From Sulfurospirillum deleyianum DSM 6946 (GTDB lineage: Bacteria; Campylobacterota; Campylobacteria; Campylobacterales; Sulfurospirillaceae): DNA of 64,000 bases. The notes beneath the pieces were generated by a model. It did no database searches, had not been told where the DNA came from, and saw nothing but the letters and a program-made list of their open reading frames with translations. Below, in pieces: positions 8,951-16,777 of the stretch (its first letter is position 1; every line of letters starts with the position of its first letter). The stretch spans positions 2,046,001 through 2,110,000 of the forward strand of contig NC_013512.1 of assembly GCF_000024885.1 (NCBI RefSeq), read 5' to 3'. A program made the position numbers and the translations under genes.

Positions 8951-9553
8951 GATAAAAAAGGCAGCCAAAAGCAAAAACGCTCCGGTAATTTGGTTTTGAA
9001 TCCGAATGGCACGAATGGACTTAATGACGTGTTTGAGTTTGGAAGCGAGTGAGCTATACCCCGTCATCACAATAATATCCACAGCGATAAGTGTCGCACA
9101 AATAATGCCAAATTGCCCTAAGAGCGGGGCATTTGGATTGAGAAATTGGGGAATAAACGCCACTAAAAACACGGTGGCTTTAATGTTAGTAAGATTAACC
9201 AGTGTAGCTTGCATAAACGCTTTTGACGCACTGTACGCTTTAATCTGCGTCGCATCATCAGGCAAATGAGGCTTTTCAATAAACTTCATTACCCCTAAAA
9301 AAACCAAATACGCCACGCCAATCCACTTAATGATGTTAAAAAGTAAAAGTGAGCTCATAATGAGTGAGCCAAGTCCAATAACCACAATAAACGTTTGCGC
9401 AAAAAGCCCCGCTTGTAAACCAAAAATAGCGGCATAAGAGCGCTTGAGTCCATATTTCAACCCATAATTCATCGAAACCACGGCTCCTGCTCCGGGGGAA
9501 ACACTAATCAAGATAGACGCAACCAACATGGTGAGCCAAATATCCAAAGACAT
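8930..9553 (-). CDS. LysE/RhtB-family amino-acid exporter
   Basis: 207-aa membrane protein. The start MSLDIWLTMLVASILISVSP with following PGAGAVVSMNYGLKYG is the LysE/RhtB signature. Six hydrophobic stretches are visible, plus the LGVMKFIEKP and NLTNIKATVFL segments. The likely role is export of a small amino acid or similar metabolite. A TTACATGTAA palindrome lies about 10 bp before the start. Confidence 0.82.
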   Translation of the reverse strand: MSLDIWLTMLVASILISVSPGAGAVVSMNYGLKYGLKRSYAAIFGLQAGLFAQTFIVVIGLGSLIMSSLLLFNIIKWIGVAYLVFLGVMKFIEKPHLPDDATQIKAYSASKAFMQATLVNLTNIKATVFLVAFIPQFLNPNAPLLGQFGIICATLIAVDIIVMTGYSSLASKLKHVIKSIRAIRIQNQITGAFLLLAAFFISTAKRA

Positions 9554-9657
9554 GAAAAAATCCTTACATGTAAAGTTAAGAAGGATTGTACTTCATGGTG
9601 ACTTAGAAGCCATTAATGTGGTACAATTTTTCAAAATGCATACCACAAGGATAGAGA

Positions 9658-10473
9658 ATGAAAATAGCAATGAGCGGTGCGAGTGGATTTGTTGCCAATG
9701 CCTTAAAAAAGAGATTTCCTGATGTTGTGGTGATTGAGCGCAATGACGATGTACAAGCCATCACCCAAAAACTAGAGAGTGTCGATGCGGTGTTTAATCT
9801 TGCAGGTGCACCCATTGCAGCACGTTGGGATGAGGCGTATAAAAAAGTGCTCTGGAGCAGTCGCATTGAAACCACCAAAAAGCTCGTTATGGCAATGAAT
9901 CAAAGTGAGGTTAAACACTTTATCTCCACTTCAGCCGTGGGTATTTACCCAAGTGGTGTCCCCTGCGATGAAAATAGTGAAAAATTGGGCGAGGATTTTT
10001 TGGCGCATTTAGCGATTGCATGGGAAGGTGAAGCTCGAAAATGCACCCAAAAAACGACCATTTTACGTTTTGGTGTTGTTTTGGGAGACGGTGGTGCACT
10101 CGAGAAGATGCTACCCTCATTTAAAATAGGTCTAGGCGGAATTATTGGCAACGGGGCGATGGTGATGAGCTGGATTGACATTGATGATTTGGTGAATATC
10201 TACGCTTTTGTGCTTGAGAAGGGACTTGAGGGGGTCTATAACGCCACCTCTCCTCAACCACTGACCAATTTTCGCTTTACCAAAATGCTCGGAAAAGTGT
10301 TGCGTCGCCCCACCTTTTTGCCTGTGCCCTCTTTTATCATTAAAATACTTTTTGGAGAAGGCGCAACCGTGCTTTTAGATAGCAAAGAGGCGTACCCCAA
10401 AGCCTTACTTGAAAAAGGTTTTACATTTACGTATGGGGATTTGGAGAACTCCCTTCGTAAAATTCTCGCTTAG
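9658..10473 (+). CDS. TIGR01777-type SDR epimerase-like protein (YfcH family)
   Basis: 271 aa. The N-terminal Rossmann fold begins KIAMSGASGFVANALKKRF, with the nucleotide-binding Gly motif. VFNLAGAPIAARW, STSAVGIYPSG and the C-terminal FLPVPSFIIKILFGEGA stretch are all typical of the TIGR01777/YfcH group. The cell-division-inhibitor name given to some homologues is not supported here. It likely binds NAD(P); its substrate is unknown. It converges with the next gene, overlapping by 4 bp. Confidence 0.8.
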   Translation: MKIAMSGASGFVANALKKRFPDVVVIERNDDVQAITQKLESVDAVFNLAGAPIAARWDEAYKKVLWSSRIETTKKLVMAMNQSEVKHFISTSAVGIYPSGVPCDENSEKLGEDFLAHLAIAWEGEARKCTQKTTILRFGVVLGDGGALEKMLPSFKIGLGGIIGNGAMVMSWIDIDDLVNIYAFVLEKGLEGVYNATSPQPLTNFRFTKMLGKVLRRPTFLPVPSFIIKILFGEGATVLLDSKEAYPKALLEKGFTFTYGDLENSLRKILA

Positions 10474-11096
10474 CGTCTCTCCAAAAAAAGTCGGATGCCC
10501 AAGGCTATCATCACCACACCTGAGAGGGCATCGAGACTTTGACGCACACTTTTTTTGGTGATAAACCCATTGGCAGAGACAATCGTATAAACCAAAATCG
10601 CCTGCCAAAGATTGCCCACAATAAAATGAAGTAAAGCCAAAAAGAGCGATTGCGCAAGGGCAGAGTGTTCATGGTTGATAAATTGTGGCAAAAACGCCAT
10701 GTAAAAAACAACCGCTTTAGGATTTAAGACATTCGATAAAAACCCTTCTCTTAGAGAGACCCAAAAGGAAAAGGAGCGTTTTTCAACAGCTCTTTCTTGC
10801 ATTTTTCTATGATGCCAAAATGATTTAAGGGAAACCATCCCTAGCCAGATAAGATAAAGCGCTCCTGCAATTTTCAGGGCTGTAAAGGCGTTTGCAGAGT
10901 ATAAAAGGAGTGCTGAAATCCCCACCGCTGAAAGCGTTGCGTGTACAAATAGCCCCGAACAAATGCCTAAACTTGAAACCAAGCCATCTTTCGCACCTCC
11001 TCGAAGTGTGTTTCGAATCACGATCATCGTATCCGCCCCCGGACTCATTGTCAGTAGCGTAATAGCAACCATAAATGTCCATAATTCTAATGGCAT
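10470..11096 (-). CDS. LysE/RhtB-family exporter, second copy
   Basis: 208 aa. MPLELWTFMVAITLLTMSPG followed by ADTMIVIRNTLRGG is the family start, with six hydrophobic segments and LNPKAVVFYMAFLPQF. It is only distantly similar to the exporter at 8930, so it is not a recent tandem duplicate. It probably exports an amino acid such as threonine or homoserine lactone; the substrate cannot be read from sequence. Confidence 0.82.
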   Translation of the reverse strand: MPLELWTFMVAITLLTMSPGADTMIVIRNTLRGGAKDGLVSSLGICSGLFVHATLSAVGISALLLYSANAFTALKIAGALYLIWLGMVSLKSFWHHRKMQERAVEKRSFSFWVSLREGFLSNVLNPKAVVFYMAFLPQFINHEHSALAQSLFLALLHFIVGNLWQAILVYTIVSANGFITKKSVRQSLDALSGVVMIALGIRLFLERR

Positions 11097-11166
11097 TGCA
11101 TCGACCTCTTTTTTGTAAATTATGTTATTTTACTCCAAAGCGACACAAAATATCTTGACTTATTAT

Positions 11167-11186
11167 TTGAAAATGGTTATCATTTC
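11167..11186. promoter_or_regulatory. possible Fur-type operator upstream of flavodoxin operon
   Basis: TTGAAAATGGTTATCATTTC resembles half-conserved Fur boxes built from TGATAAT-like repeats. It lies about 20 bp before the first gene of a flavodoxin unit, and flavodoxins are often induced by iron shortage. The symmetry is imperfect. Confidence 0.25.
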
Positions 11187-11207
11187 ATAAATTAAAAGAG
11201 GTGAACG

Positions 11208-11654
11208 ATGTCTGAGTCCTATTCAACCCTGCAAGAGATAAGCCGACGATTTGACCGTGAAGATTTAGCATTGGTTGCGCACCATCCTGATCTTTGCTTT
11301 ACCATCAACAGTTATGAACTTTTTACCCACCATGTTTTTACACGGGTCAAACGTCAAAATCCTGACAAATCCATTACACAAGAGTCGTGTCGTATTGTGA
11401 TTCAAAGTGAAGAATGTGAAGATGCTTTACATCTCTATCCCACATGGAAACGCATTGAAGAGCGTGTAGATTTTGAGGCAACACAGGAGATTGAGCGTGC
11501 GATTGAGGTGTTGGCTTCTAGAGAGTGTAAGCATATCTATTTACTCTTTCCTCGCAGTGCCAATTTTAAAAGACATGTGCCGATTCGAAGCCCAAAACTC
11601 GATGCGATGGGGTTAGAATATACACTCAAACTTGTACCGTATGTTATTTACTAA
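11208..11654 (+). CDS. conserved hypothetical protein upstream of flavodoxin
   Basis: 148 aa, not recognised. It is soluble and charged, with no signal peptide or membrane segment and three Cys (FTINSYELF preceded by LCF, SCRIVIQSEEC, ECKHIYLLF). RBS AAAAGAGGTG is well placed. It ends 18 bp before the flavodoxin gene in the same direction, so cotranscription is likely and a role with flavodoxin or iron limitation is possible but unproven. Confidence 0.6.
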   Translation: MSESYSTLQEISRRFDREDLALVAHHPDLCFTINSYELFTHHVFTRVKRQNPDKSITQESCRIVIQSEECEDALHLYPTWKRIEERVDFEATQEIERAIEVLASRECKHIYLLFPRSANFKRHVPIRSPKLDAMGLEYTLKLVPYVIY

Positions 11655-11672
11655 TTTAAAAGGAGTTTATTT

Positions 11673-12179
11673 ATGAAGACAGGAATTTTTTACGGAAGTA
11701 CCAATGGAAACACCGCTGATGCGGCACAAAAAATTCAAAAATCGTTCAATGCCGAGTGTCATGATGTGGGTAAATTAAATAACGCAGATGCACTCAATGC
11801 GTATGATTTTTTAATTTTAGGAACCTCTACATGGTACGATGGCGATTTGCAAGATGATTGGGATAGTTTTTTGAGCCACCTCAAATCAGCTGATTTAAAA
11901 GGTAAAACCATCGCCCTTTTTGGCATGGGTGATCAAGAAAGTTATGGAAGTGATTATGTGAGCGGTATGCGTCAGATTTATGATGTGGTCCTTGAAAAAG
12001 GAGCGAACGTGATTGGGGCGTGGGAAGATCAAGGCTACTCGTATGAACACTCCGCTTCCGTGATTGATGGAAAATTTGTCGGACTTGCTTTGGATGAGGA
12101 CAATCAAAGTGACCTCACTGATGAGCGTATCGCCTCATGGTGCGCCCAATTAAACACTGAGTTGAAAGCAAGCGCATGA
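11673..12179 (+). CDS. fldA: flavodoxin
   Basis: 168-aa long-chain flavodoxin. The FMN phosphate loop is FYGSTNGNTADAAQKI at the N-terminus. The isoalloxazine loops are STWYDGDLQDDW (Trp) and FGMGDQESYGSDYVSGM (Tyr), as in FldA. It carries low-potential electrons, for example from pyruvate:acceptor oxidoreductase, and replaces ferredoxin. It is preceded by AAAAGGAG. Its stop overlaps the ATG of a small Cys-rich frame (ATGA). Confidence 0.92.
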   Translation: MKTGIFYGSTNGNTADAAQKIQKSFNAECHDVGKLNNADALNAYDFLILGTSTWYDGDLQDDWDSFLSHLKSADLKGKTIALFGMGDQESYGSDYVSGMRQIYDVVLEKGANVIGAWEDQGYSYEHSASVIDGKFVGLALDEDNQSDLTDERIASWCAQLNTELKASA

Positions 12180-12316
12180 GTGCATGTGACATAGTTTGCA
12201 CTAAGCCAAACCCTACTGCTGGGCGTCAAACGTCAAAAGATGTCAAAAAACCTGAACAAAGCGATGCAATCAAAAATGCAAAAGAGCGACTGCTTTTTTG
12301 TAAATGCACGTGCTAA
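12176..12316 (+). CDS. 46-aa Cys-rich small protein overlapping flavodoxin stop
   Basis: An open frame of 46 codons starts in the ATGA overlap of the flavodoxin stop and ends just before a strong terminator. The product begins MSACDIVCTKPNPT and ends LLFCKCTC, with Cys at residues 4, 8, 42, 44 and 46: a CxxxC pair near the start and CxCxC at the end. This could bind metal or form disulfides. There is no independent ribosome site beyond coupling. I do not recognise a family. The position between gene and terminator supports it being translated. Confidence 0.5.
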   Translation: MSACDIVCTKPNPTAGRQTSKDVKKPEQSDAIKNAKERLLFCKCTC

Positions 12317-12322
12317 AATCTC

Positions 12323-12348
12323 GATGAAAAGGCGTCTGCCTTTTCATC
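12323..12348. terminator. bidirectional hairpin terminator
   Basis: Perfect 11-bp stem (GATGAAAAGGC / GCCTTTTCATC) with loop GTCT between the convergent flavodoxin unit and the DUF1007 unit. A and T runs on the two sides fit termination both ways. Confidence 0.8.
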
Positions 12349-12349
12349 T

Positions 12350-12859
12350 TTACTCTTGAATCGCCACTTTATACGCATAGTAAAAATCCGCATCATACCC
12401 TTCCACGGCACACTTTGTCGTTTTACATGTAAGAAATTTTTTCTTCAAAATTAACGCGACAAACATCTCAGGGTCATAAAAACGCAGTTCGTATTTTTTC
12501 ATATGAGGTTTTTCAATACTAAAGGTATAAATCAGTTTTTTCTTTTCAAAGAGCGCATTAAAGTCATGAACAACATGAATATCCAACTCCTCTTTTCCAT
12601 TGAAAATATGCATAAAATAACTGTAAGGCTCCAATGTTTTAAAATGGTCTTTTTCCATAAATGCCACTTCATTGGCATCGAGTTTTTTATCTCTGTTTTT
12701 ATCATAATCCTCCATAAGCATGGAAGAGCTCATCTCATCAAAAACCCAGCGAATATCAATTTTATCGGGCAAAACATCCACATAGGTATCCAAAAAAACA
12801 TGCGGATGAGCAAAAAGCGAAACAGCACAAAACCATCCCAACAATAGTAACTTTTTCAT
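12350..12859 (-). CDS. DUF1007 periplasmic protein (ZevA-like), copy 1
   Basis: 169 aa with signal peptide MKKLLLLGWFCAVSLFAHPH. Directly after the cleavage site comes HPHVFLDT, the His motif typical of DUF1007, then FDEMSSSMLMEDYD and an EF-hand-like DKNRDKKLDANE. DUF1007 proteins pair with NicO-type permeases; in Haemophilus the ZevAB pair handles zinc. It is last in a three-gene minus-strand unit, 3 bp from the permease gene. Confidence 0.75.
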   Translation of the reverse strand: MKKLLLLGWFCAVSLFAHPHVFLDTYVDVLPDKIDIRWVFDEMSSSMLMEDYDKNRDKKLDANEVAFMEKDHFKTLEPYSYFMHIFNGKEELDIHVVHDFNALFEKKKLIYTFSIEKPHMKKYELRFYDPEMFVALILKKKFLTCKTTKCAVEGYDADFYYAYKVAIQE

Positions 12860-12862
12860 GCA

Positions 12863-13612
12863 CTAAAACGCCCGTGATGAAACGGGATTGAGTAAAAAGA
12901 AAATACCCAAGGCCATCACACACAACACCCCTAAAAGACGTAAAACCCAAAACCAACGAGGCTGTGTAACAACAAGACGTGATTTTTGAAAAGCGTGTAC
13001 CAAAAGCCCCGCCAAAGAGATGCTAAGCCCCATACCAAGACTCATAAAAAGTGCCGCAATAATGCCTATTTCCATATGCCCTAAGGTTATCGCAAAAAAG
13101 CAGAGCGTAATCACCCCAGGACACGGAACAATACCCGCTAAGAGCACCACGCCAAAACGGCTTTTATGGGGTTTAACACGCTCTTTGCTTATCTTTCGTG
13201 ATTGCCACACTTCATACAACAGCCAAAAGCTCAATAAAACAATAAATGCCCCTGAAATTTGAAACAGCGGAGGATTGACACTGCGAAAAAGCTTCATGGC
13301 ACTTACCTGAATCAAATAATGTGCCACCAGTGTCACCAAAAGCGCAGACAGCGCATGCACAATAGCAATCAAAAAGCCTAGTTGAAACACATGTATTTTT
13401 TTAGAAGGATTTGCCAACACATACCCTGCAACTAAAGCTTTGCCATGCCCTGGTCCTAAGGCATGAAGCACTCCATACGCAAAAGAGAGCGCAAGAATAA
13501 GAGCAACAGCGCTACTACTTCCCTCATCTATACTTCGAAAATGGTTGGAAAGTTCAGCGTTAAAATAGCGGTTAGCTTCGGCAAAATAAATTGCAACAGA
13601 AGAAAAGGTCAT
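12863..13612 (-). CDS. NicO/RcnA-type metal permease (ZevB-like)
   Basis: 249 aa with about six transmembrane helices. GVLHALGPGHGKALVAGYVL contains the H-x5-H metal motif of the NicO family, and AGIVPCPGVITLCFFAI the second conserved motif. NicO proteins move Ni, Co or, in ZevB, Zn; the direction is not readable here. It overlaps the upstream DUF1007 gene by 4 bp (ATGA) and is 3 bp from the downstream one. Confidence 0.78.
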   Translation of the reverse strand: MTFSSVAIYFAEANRYFNAELSNHFRSIDEGSSSAVALILALSFAYGVLHALGPGHGKALVAGYVLANPSKKIHVFQLGFLIAIVHALSALLVTLVAHYLIQVSAMKLFRSVNPPLFQISGAFIVLLSFWLLYEVWQSRKISKERVKPHKSRFGVVLLAGIVPCPGVITLCFFAITLGHMEIGIIAALFMSLGMGLSISLAGLLVHAFQKSRLVVTQPRWFWVLRLLGVLCVMALGIFFLLNPVSSRAF

Positions 13613-14115
13613 GGCAACTCCAAAAGGTACCCAGAATAATAAGCGTTATCGACTTCTTTTAAGGTATAGTGTAATGATGATTGAATATGCTCAGGTTCTA
13701 CGAAAAGAGCACATAAAAAAGATTCATCCCAAAAACCAATAGATTTTTTTTGATGTTGATAGGGATGTAAATCAAGAGTGAATTCTATCACAAAAGTATT
13801 TTCAAGACGAAAAAGGCGAATTTCTTTAGGATGAAGAATAATCTTTTTCTTTCCTACTAAGAGATGTGTAAAAAAAGAGAACTCTTTTAGAGGATTAAAA
13901 ACATCTTTTTTAAAAAGTAAAGTCTCTTTTGAATCAAAAACGCCATCGTGATTCACATCAAAATCATTCATTAATCCTTGTGATGTCATTTCATCAAACA
14001 ACCACTGAATCTTTAATGTATTTTCTGAAATCTTTAAATAAACATCAATATACGTATGAGGATGTGCATAAAGATTGAGAGCACAATAAAAAAAAAGTGA
14101 AAAAATCCGTACCAT
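13609..14115 (-). CDS. DUF1007 periplasmic protein (ZevA-like), copy 2
   Basis: 168 aa. Signal peptide MVRIFSLFFYCALNLYAHPH is followed by HTYIDVYLK, FDEMTSQGLMNDFDVNHDG (EF-hand-like Ca-binding loop) and FWDESFLCALFVEP. It is clearly paralogous to the protein at 12350, but diverged. It is first in the operon DUF1007-NicO-DUF1007, translationally coupled to the permease. Confidence 0.75.
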   Translation of the reverse strand: MVRIFSLFFYCALNLYAHPHTYIDVYLKISENTLKIQWLFDEMTSQGLMNDFDVNHDGVFDSKETLLFKKDVFNPLKEFSFFTHLLVGKKKIILHPKEIRLFRLENTFVIEFTLDLHPYQHQKKSIGFWDESFLCALFVEPEHIQSSLHYTLKEVDNAYYSGYLLELP

Positions 14116-14184
14116 TTAGCATGCTTTTTTCGTAGTCATATCAAGCATTGTATCAAAAGAATACTAAATACAACTCAGTTGCGC

Positions 14185-14345
14185 CTAACGAGGAGCATAG
14201 ATGATAATACCTACACCCACAAGCGCAATCGCTCCGCCCAACACCACGCATATCCTTTTTCTTCTCTAAAACACAGCCAAATAAAATAACCACCTCCGAT
14301 TTCCAACACACCAGCAAGCACAAAATAACTTAATGATTTAAAGAT
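14185..14345 (-). pseudogene. YnfA/UPF0060 membrane protein remnant
   Basis: The minus strand reads SLSYFVLAGVLEIGGGYFIW and LCFREEKGYAW, the start of a YnfA protein. After a frame change it continues VVLGGAIALVGVGIIIYAPR then stop, the YnfA end. About 50 central residues, a good start codon and the reading frame are lost, so one internal deletion plus decay explains it. Intact YnfA is about 108 aa with four transmembrane helices. No other gene occupies the 14116-14470 gap. Confidence 0.8.
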
Positions 14346-14390
14346 CCATCTTCTTCCTTTTTGTAAAAACCTATGACACCTTTTTTAATT

Positions 14391-14405
14391 TGATAATAAA
14401 TATCA
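14391..14405. promoter_or_regulatory. possible Fur-type operator before DUF2325 gene
   Basis: TGATAATAAATATCA has perfect TGATA/TATCA arms and the A/T-rich look of Fur boxes, 66 bp before the next start. A further ACAATTATCA sits nearer the gene. Confidence 0.3.
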
Positions 14406-14470
14406 TATTTAATAAAAATTAAGCTTTCTTGGAGTATTATTTCAATAACAATTATCAAAAAGGAGAAACA

Positions 14471-14782
14471 ATGTCAGCAGTTCTCGTTATCGGTGGCGAT
14501 AAGATAGATTCCATTACCTCTGTTTTACAAGATTTCTCTTTTGAAAAAGTGACCCATTGGGATGCACGTAACCCTTCTGTGGTTAAAAAAGAGATTCCTC
14601 AAGATGTGCAGTTGGTGATTATGCTCACCAATTTTTTGAATCATAACGCCATGAATAAATTTAAAAACGAAGCTAAGCGTAAAGCGATTGAGTTTATTTG
14701 TGCAAAACGCTCTGAGAGTTCTGTCTTTTGTGAACTGTGCAAAAAGTACAATCCACATGGATGTATTCTTGATAAAAAATAG
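14471..14782 (+). CDS. DUF2325 protein
   Basis: 103 aa. MSAVLVIGGDKIDSITSVLQ is the DUF2325 start, a small Rossmann-like domain. The C-terminus FCELCKKYNPHGCILD has three Cys that may bind metal. I chose the ATG at 14471 because AAGGAG lies directly upstream, rather than an ATG 42 bp earlier. A Fur-like box upstream suggests iron control; the function is unknown. Confidence 0.75.
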   Translation: MSAVLVIGGDKIDSITSVLQDFSFEKVTHWDARNPSVVKKEIPQDVQLVIMLTNFLNHNAMNKFKNEAKRKAIEFICAKRSESSVFCELCKKYNPHGCILDKK

Positions 14783-14789
14783 TCTAAGC

Positions 14790-14809
14790 AAGGGTGTTTG
14801 TACACCCTT
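14790..14809 (+). terminator. hairpin terminator after DUF2325 gene
   Basis: Perfect 8-bp stem AAGGGTGT / ACACCCTT with a 4-nt loop, followed by TTTGG. Confidence 0.7.
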
Positions 14810-14833
14810 TTGGACACGTAAAGGTTATCGCTA

Positions 14834-15568
14834 ATGTCTTCACCTATGCTTTGCAATGAAAATCTTTTGAATGAATGTGATGTCGTTCGTATGATTCATG
14901 AGCGCCACTTTTGGGTGGAGTATGAACCCATTATCGCCATGCATTCAGGAACTATTTTTGGCTATGAAGCGTTGGCTCGTTTTATTTTAAATGAACGACG
15001 TATTCCACCTATGCCTGTCTTGATGGTTGCGCATCAAAATCCTGAGCTTTTTTTTCACCTAGAGTCTGAACTCAAAGCCTTGCAACTCTTTCACCGACCC
15101 AACAATGCCATGCTTTTTCTCAATCTCGACCCGCACAATTTTAGTGAACCCAAGCACATTGCGTTTTGGAAACAACTTTTCGGCAATGCTCAAGATATTT
15201 GTATTGAGATTACGGAAAATACGGACGATATGCAAACGGCTTTTTTATCACATTGCCTCAATGAAATTCAAACGATGGGCTTTCCTATTGCGCAAGATGA
15301 TATTGGTAACGATGATAAACCCTTTTGTTTTGATTTGACCAGACGAGCGGACTTTTTAAAATTTGACAAAACATGGCTTTTAAAAATAAAACATTGTCCT
15401 GATTATCAAGAAATTCTAAAAGGTTTTTTAGCTTTTGCCAAAGCACAAGGAAAACGCTCTATCCTAGAAGGAATAGAAACGGAAGGTGACTTTCTTTTAG
15501 CCCGTGATTTAGGCGTTGATTTTGTACAAGGCTACCTCTTTAAACACCTCAATCATCACTCCTGCTAA
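14834..15568 (+). CDS. stand-alone EAL-domain protein
   Basis: 244 aa. FGYEALARF (EAL motif), ICIEITENTDD, AQDDIGNDDKPFCF, FLKFDKTW and LEGIETEGDF cover the catalytic set, although the QDDIGND motif deviates from the usual DDFGxG and the N-terminal QP motif is replaced by EYEPIIAM. It probably hydrolyses or senses c-di-GMP. It has no transmembrane or sensory part. It is not closely similar to the partial EAL protein at the left edge. Confidence 0.78.
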   Translation: MSSPMLCNENLLNECDVVRMIHERHFWVEYEPIIAMHSGTIFGYEALARFILNERRIPPMPVLMVAHQNPELFFHLESELKALQLFHRPNNAMLFLNLDPHNFSEPKHIAFWKQLFGNAQDICIEITENTDDMQTAFLSHCLNEIQTMGFPIAQDDIGNDDKPFCFDLTRRADFLKFDKTWLLKIKHCPDYQEILKGFLAFAKAQGKRSILEGIETEGDFLLARDLGVDFVQGYLFKHLNHHSC

Positions 15569-15599
15569 TCTTTACATGTAAAGCTCTTTTTACGTCACT

Positions 15600-15648
15600 T
15601 TAAACACATTTTTTCCTTTTCACACGAAAAGTATAAAAATGTGTTTAA
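15600..15648. other. long two-level hairpin between EAL gene and TehA-like gene
   Basis: A perfect 14-bp outer stem (TTAAACACATTTTT at 15600-15613 with its complement at 15635-15648) encloses a 6-bp inner stem (CTTTTC/GAAAAG) with loop ACAC. It may be a terminator of the EAL gene or an independent structured transcript. It is longer than the other terminators in this window. Confidence 0.6.
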
Positions 15649-15752
15649 CTTTTTAACGTGAATCTATCCATCAATAGAAATTTTAGTCTTTTTAGATAAA
15701 CTTCCATTTTAATTATTATAAATAAAAATGAGAATTATAATAAGGAGTTATT

Positions 15753-16721
15753 ATGGAAGCATCCGAAACGATCGAAAAAAATAGACTTAAATTTTTCCCG
15801 ATTATGATGTATGCAATTGTTATGGGACTGAGTGGTTTGACCATTATGTACCAAAAAGCGGTTAGTACGCTTAGCTTTCCTGAGTGGATTGCTTTAGGTT
15901 TAATGGCACTTTCCACCATCGTTTTTGTGGTGATTAGTGTTATTTATGTGGTGAAGTTTTTTACCTATAAAGAGGCGGTCAAAAAGGAATTTACGCATCC
16001 TGTTCGTATTAATTTTTTCGCCGCAGTCTCTATTTCAATGCTTATGTTAGCCATTGTCTATAAAGAGCAACAAGAGAGTATCGCAGCCCTTTTTTGGTAT
16101 GCAGGTGTTGCGCTTCATTTTTATCTGACCCTTCATACCATTTCGTATTGGATCAATAACAATCAAGAACTCGCTCACTCCAATCCCGCATGGCTTATCC
16201 CCATTGTTGGAAATGTGTTAGTTCCTATTGGTGGTGTTGGCTTTGCGCCACAGGGCGTATTGCTTTACTTCTTTAGCGTGGGAATTTTTTTCTGGGTGAT
16301 TCTTTTTGCAATTTTGTTTAACCGTATCATTTTCCACCATCAATTAGCGAATAAGTTTATGCCAACGCTTTTCATTTTGATTGCGCCTCCTGCGGTAGGA
16401 TTTTTAGCGTATGTGAAAATGTTTGGGGTAATTGATTTGTTTGCTAATATATTGTTTGATTTGGCACTCTTTTTTACCTTATTGATTGCCTTTTTGTATA
16501 AAAACTTTATCAAAATCAAATTTTTCATCTCATGGTGGGCGTTTGTGTTCCCTCTAGCAGCAATGGGAATTAGTGCGATGGTTATGTACGCTCATACTAA
16601 AGATCTTTTCTTACTCTATCTCTCGTATACAATGGTAGGTGTCACAACCGCTGTCATTGCAGTGGTACTCTATCAAACGTTAATTCACATGCAAAAAGGT
16701 GAAGTTTGTATTCAAGAATAG
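15753..16721 (+). CDS. TehA/SLAC1-family anion channel or transporter
   Basis: 322 aa with about ten transmembrane helices. FFPIMMYAIVMGLSGLTIMY, the HFYLTLHTISYW segment and NPAWLIPIVGNVLVPIGGVG fit the TehA/SLAC1 fold (C4-dicarboxylate/malate or tellurite-resistance channel family). RBS AAGGAG is well spaced from the ATG. The substrate is unknown. The gene stands alone and ends at a hairpin made of two TTACATGTAA copies. Confidence 0.72.
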   Translation: MEASETIEKNRLKFFPIMMYAIVMGLSGLTIMYQKAVSTLSFPEWIALGLMALSTIVFVVISVIYVVKFFTYKEAVKKEFTHPVRINFFAAVSISMLMLAIVYKEQQESIAALFWYAGVALHFYLTLHTISYWINNNQELAHSNPAWLIPIVGNVLVPIGGVGFAPQGVLLYFFSVGIFFWVILFAILFNRIIFHHQLANKFMPTLFILIAPPAVGFLAYVKMFGVIDLFANILFDLALFFTLLIAFLYKNFIKIKFFISWWAFVFPLAAMGISAMVMYAHTKDLFLLYLSYTMVGVTTAVIAVVLYQTLIHMQKGEVCIQE

Positions 16722-16747
16722 AGTTCTTACCGTTTTAAAAACCCTCT

Positions 16748-16777
16748 TTACATGTAAGGAAAAATCCTTACATGTAA
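16748..16777. terminator. bidirectional terminator built from two TTACATGTAA palindromes
   Basis: Arms TTACATGTAAGGA and TCCTTACATGTAA are perfect complements (13 bp) with an AAAA loop. The two palindromes themselves form the stem. It lies between convergent genes, and the second copy supplies the selD stop codon. Confidence 0.75.
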
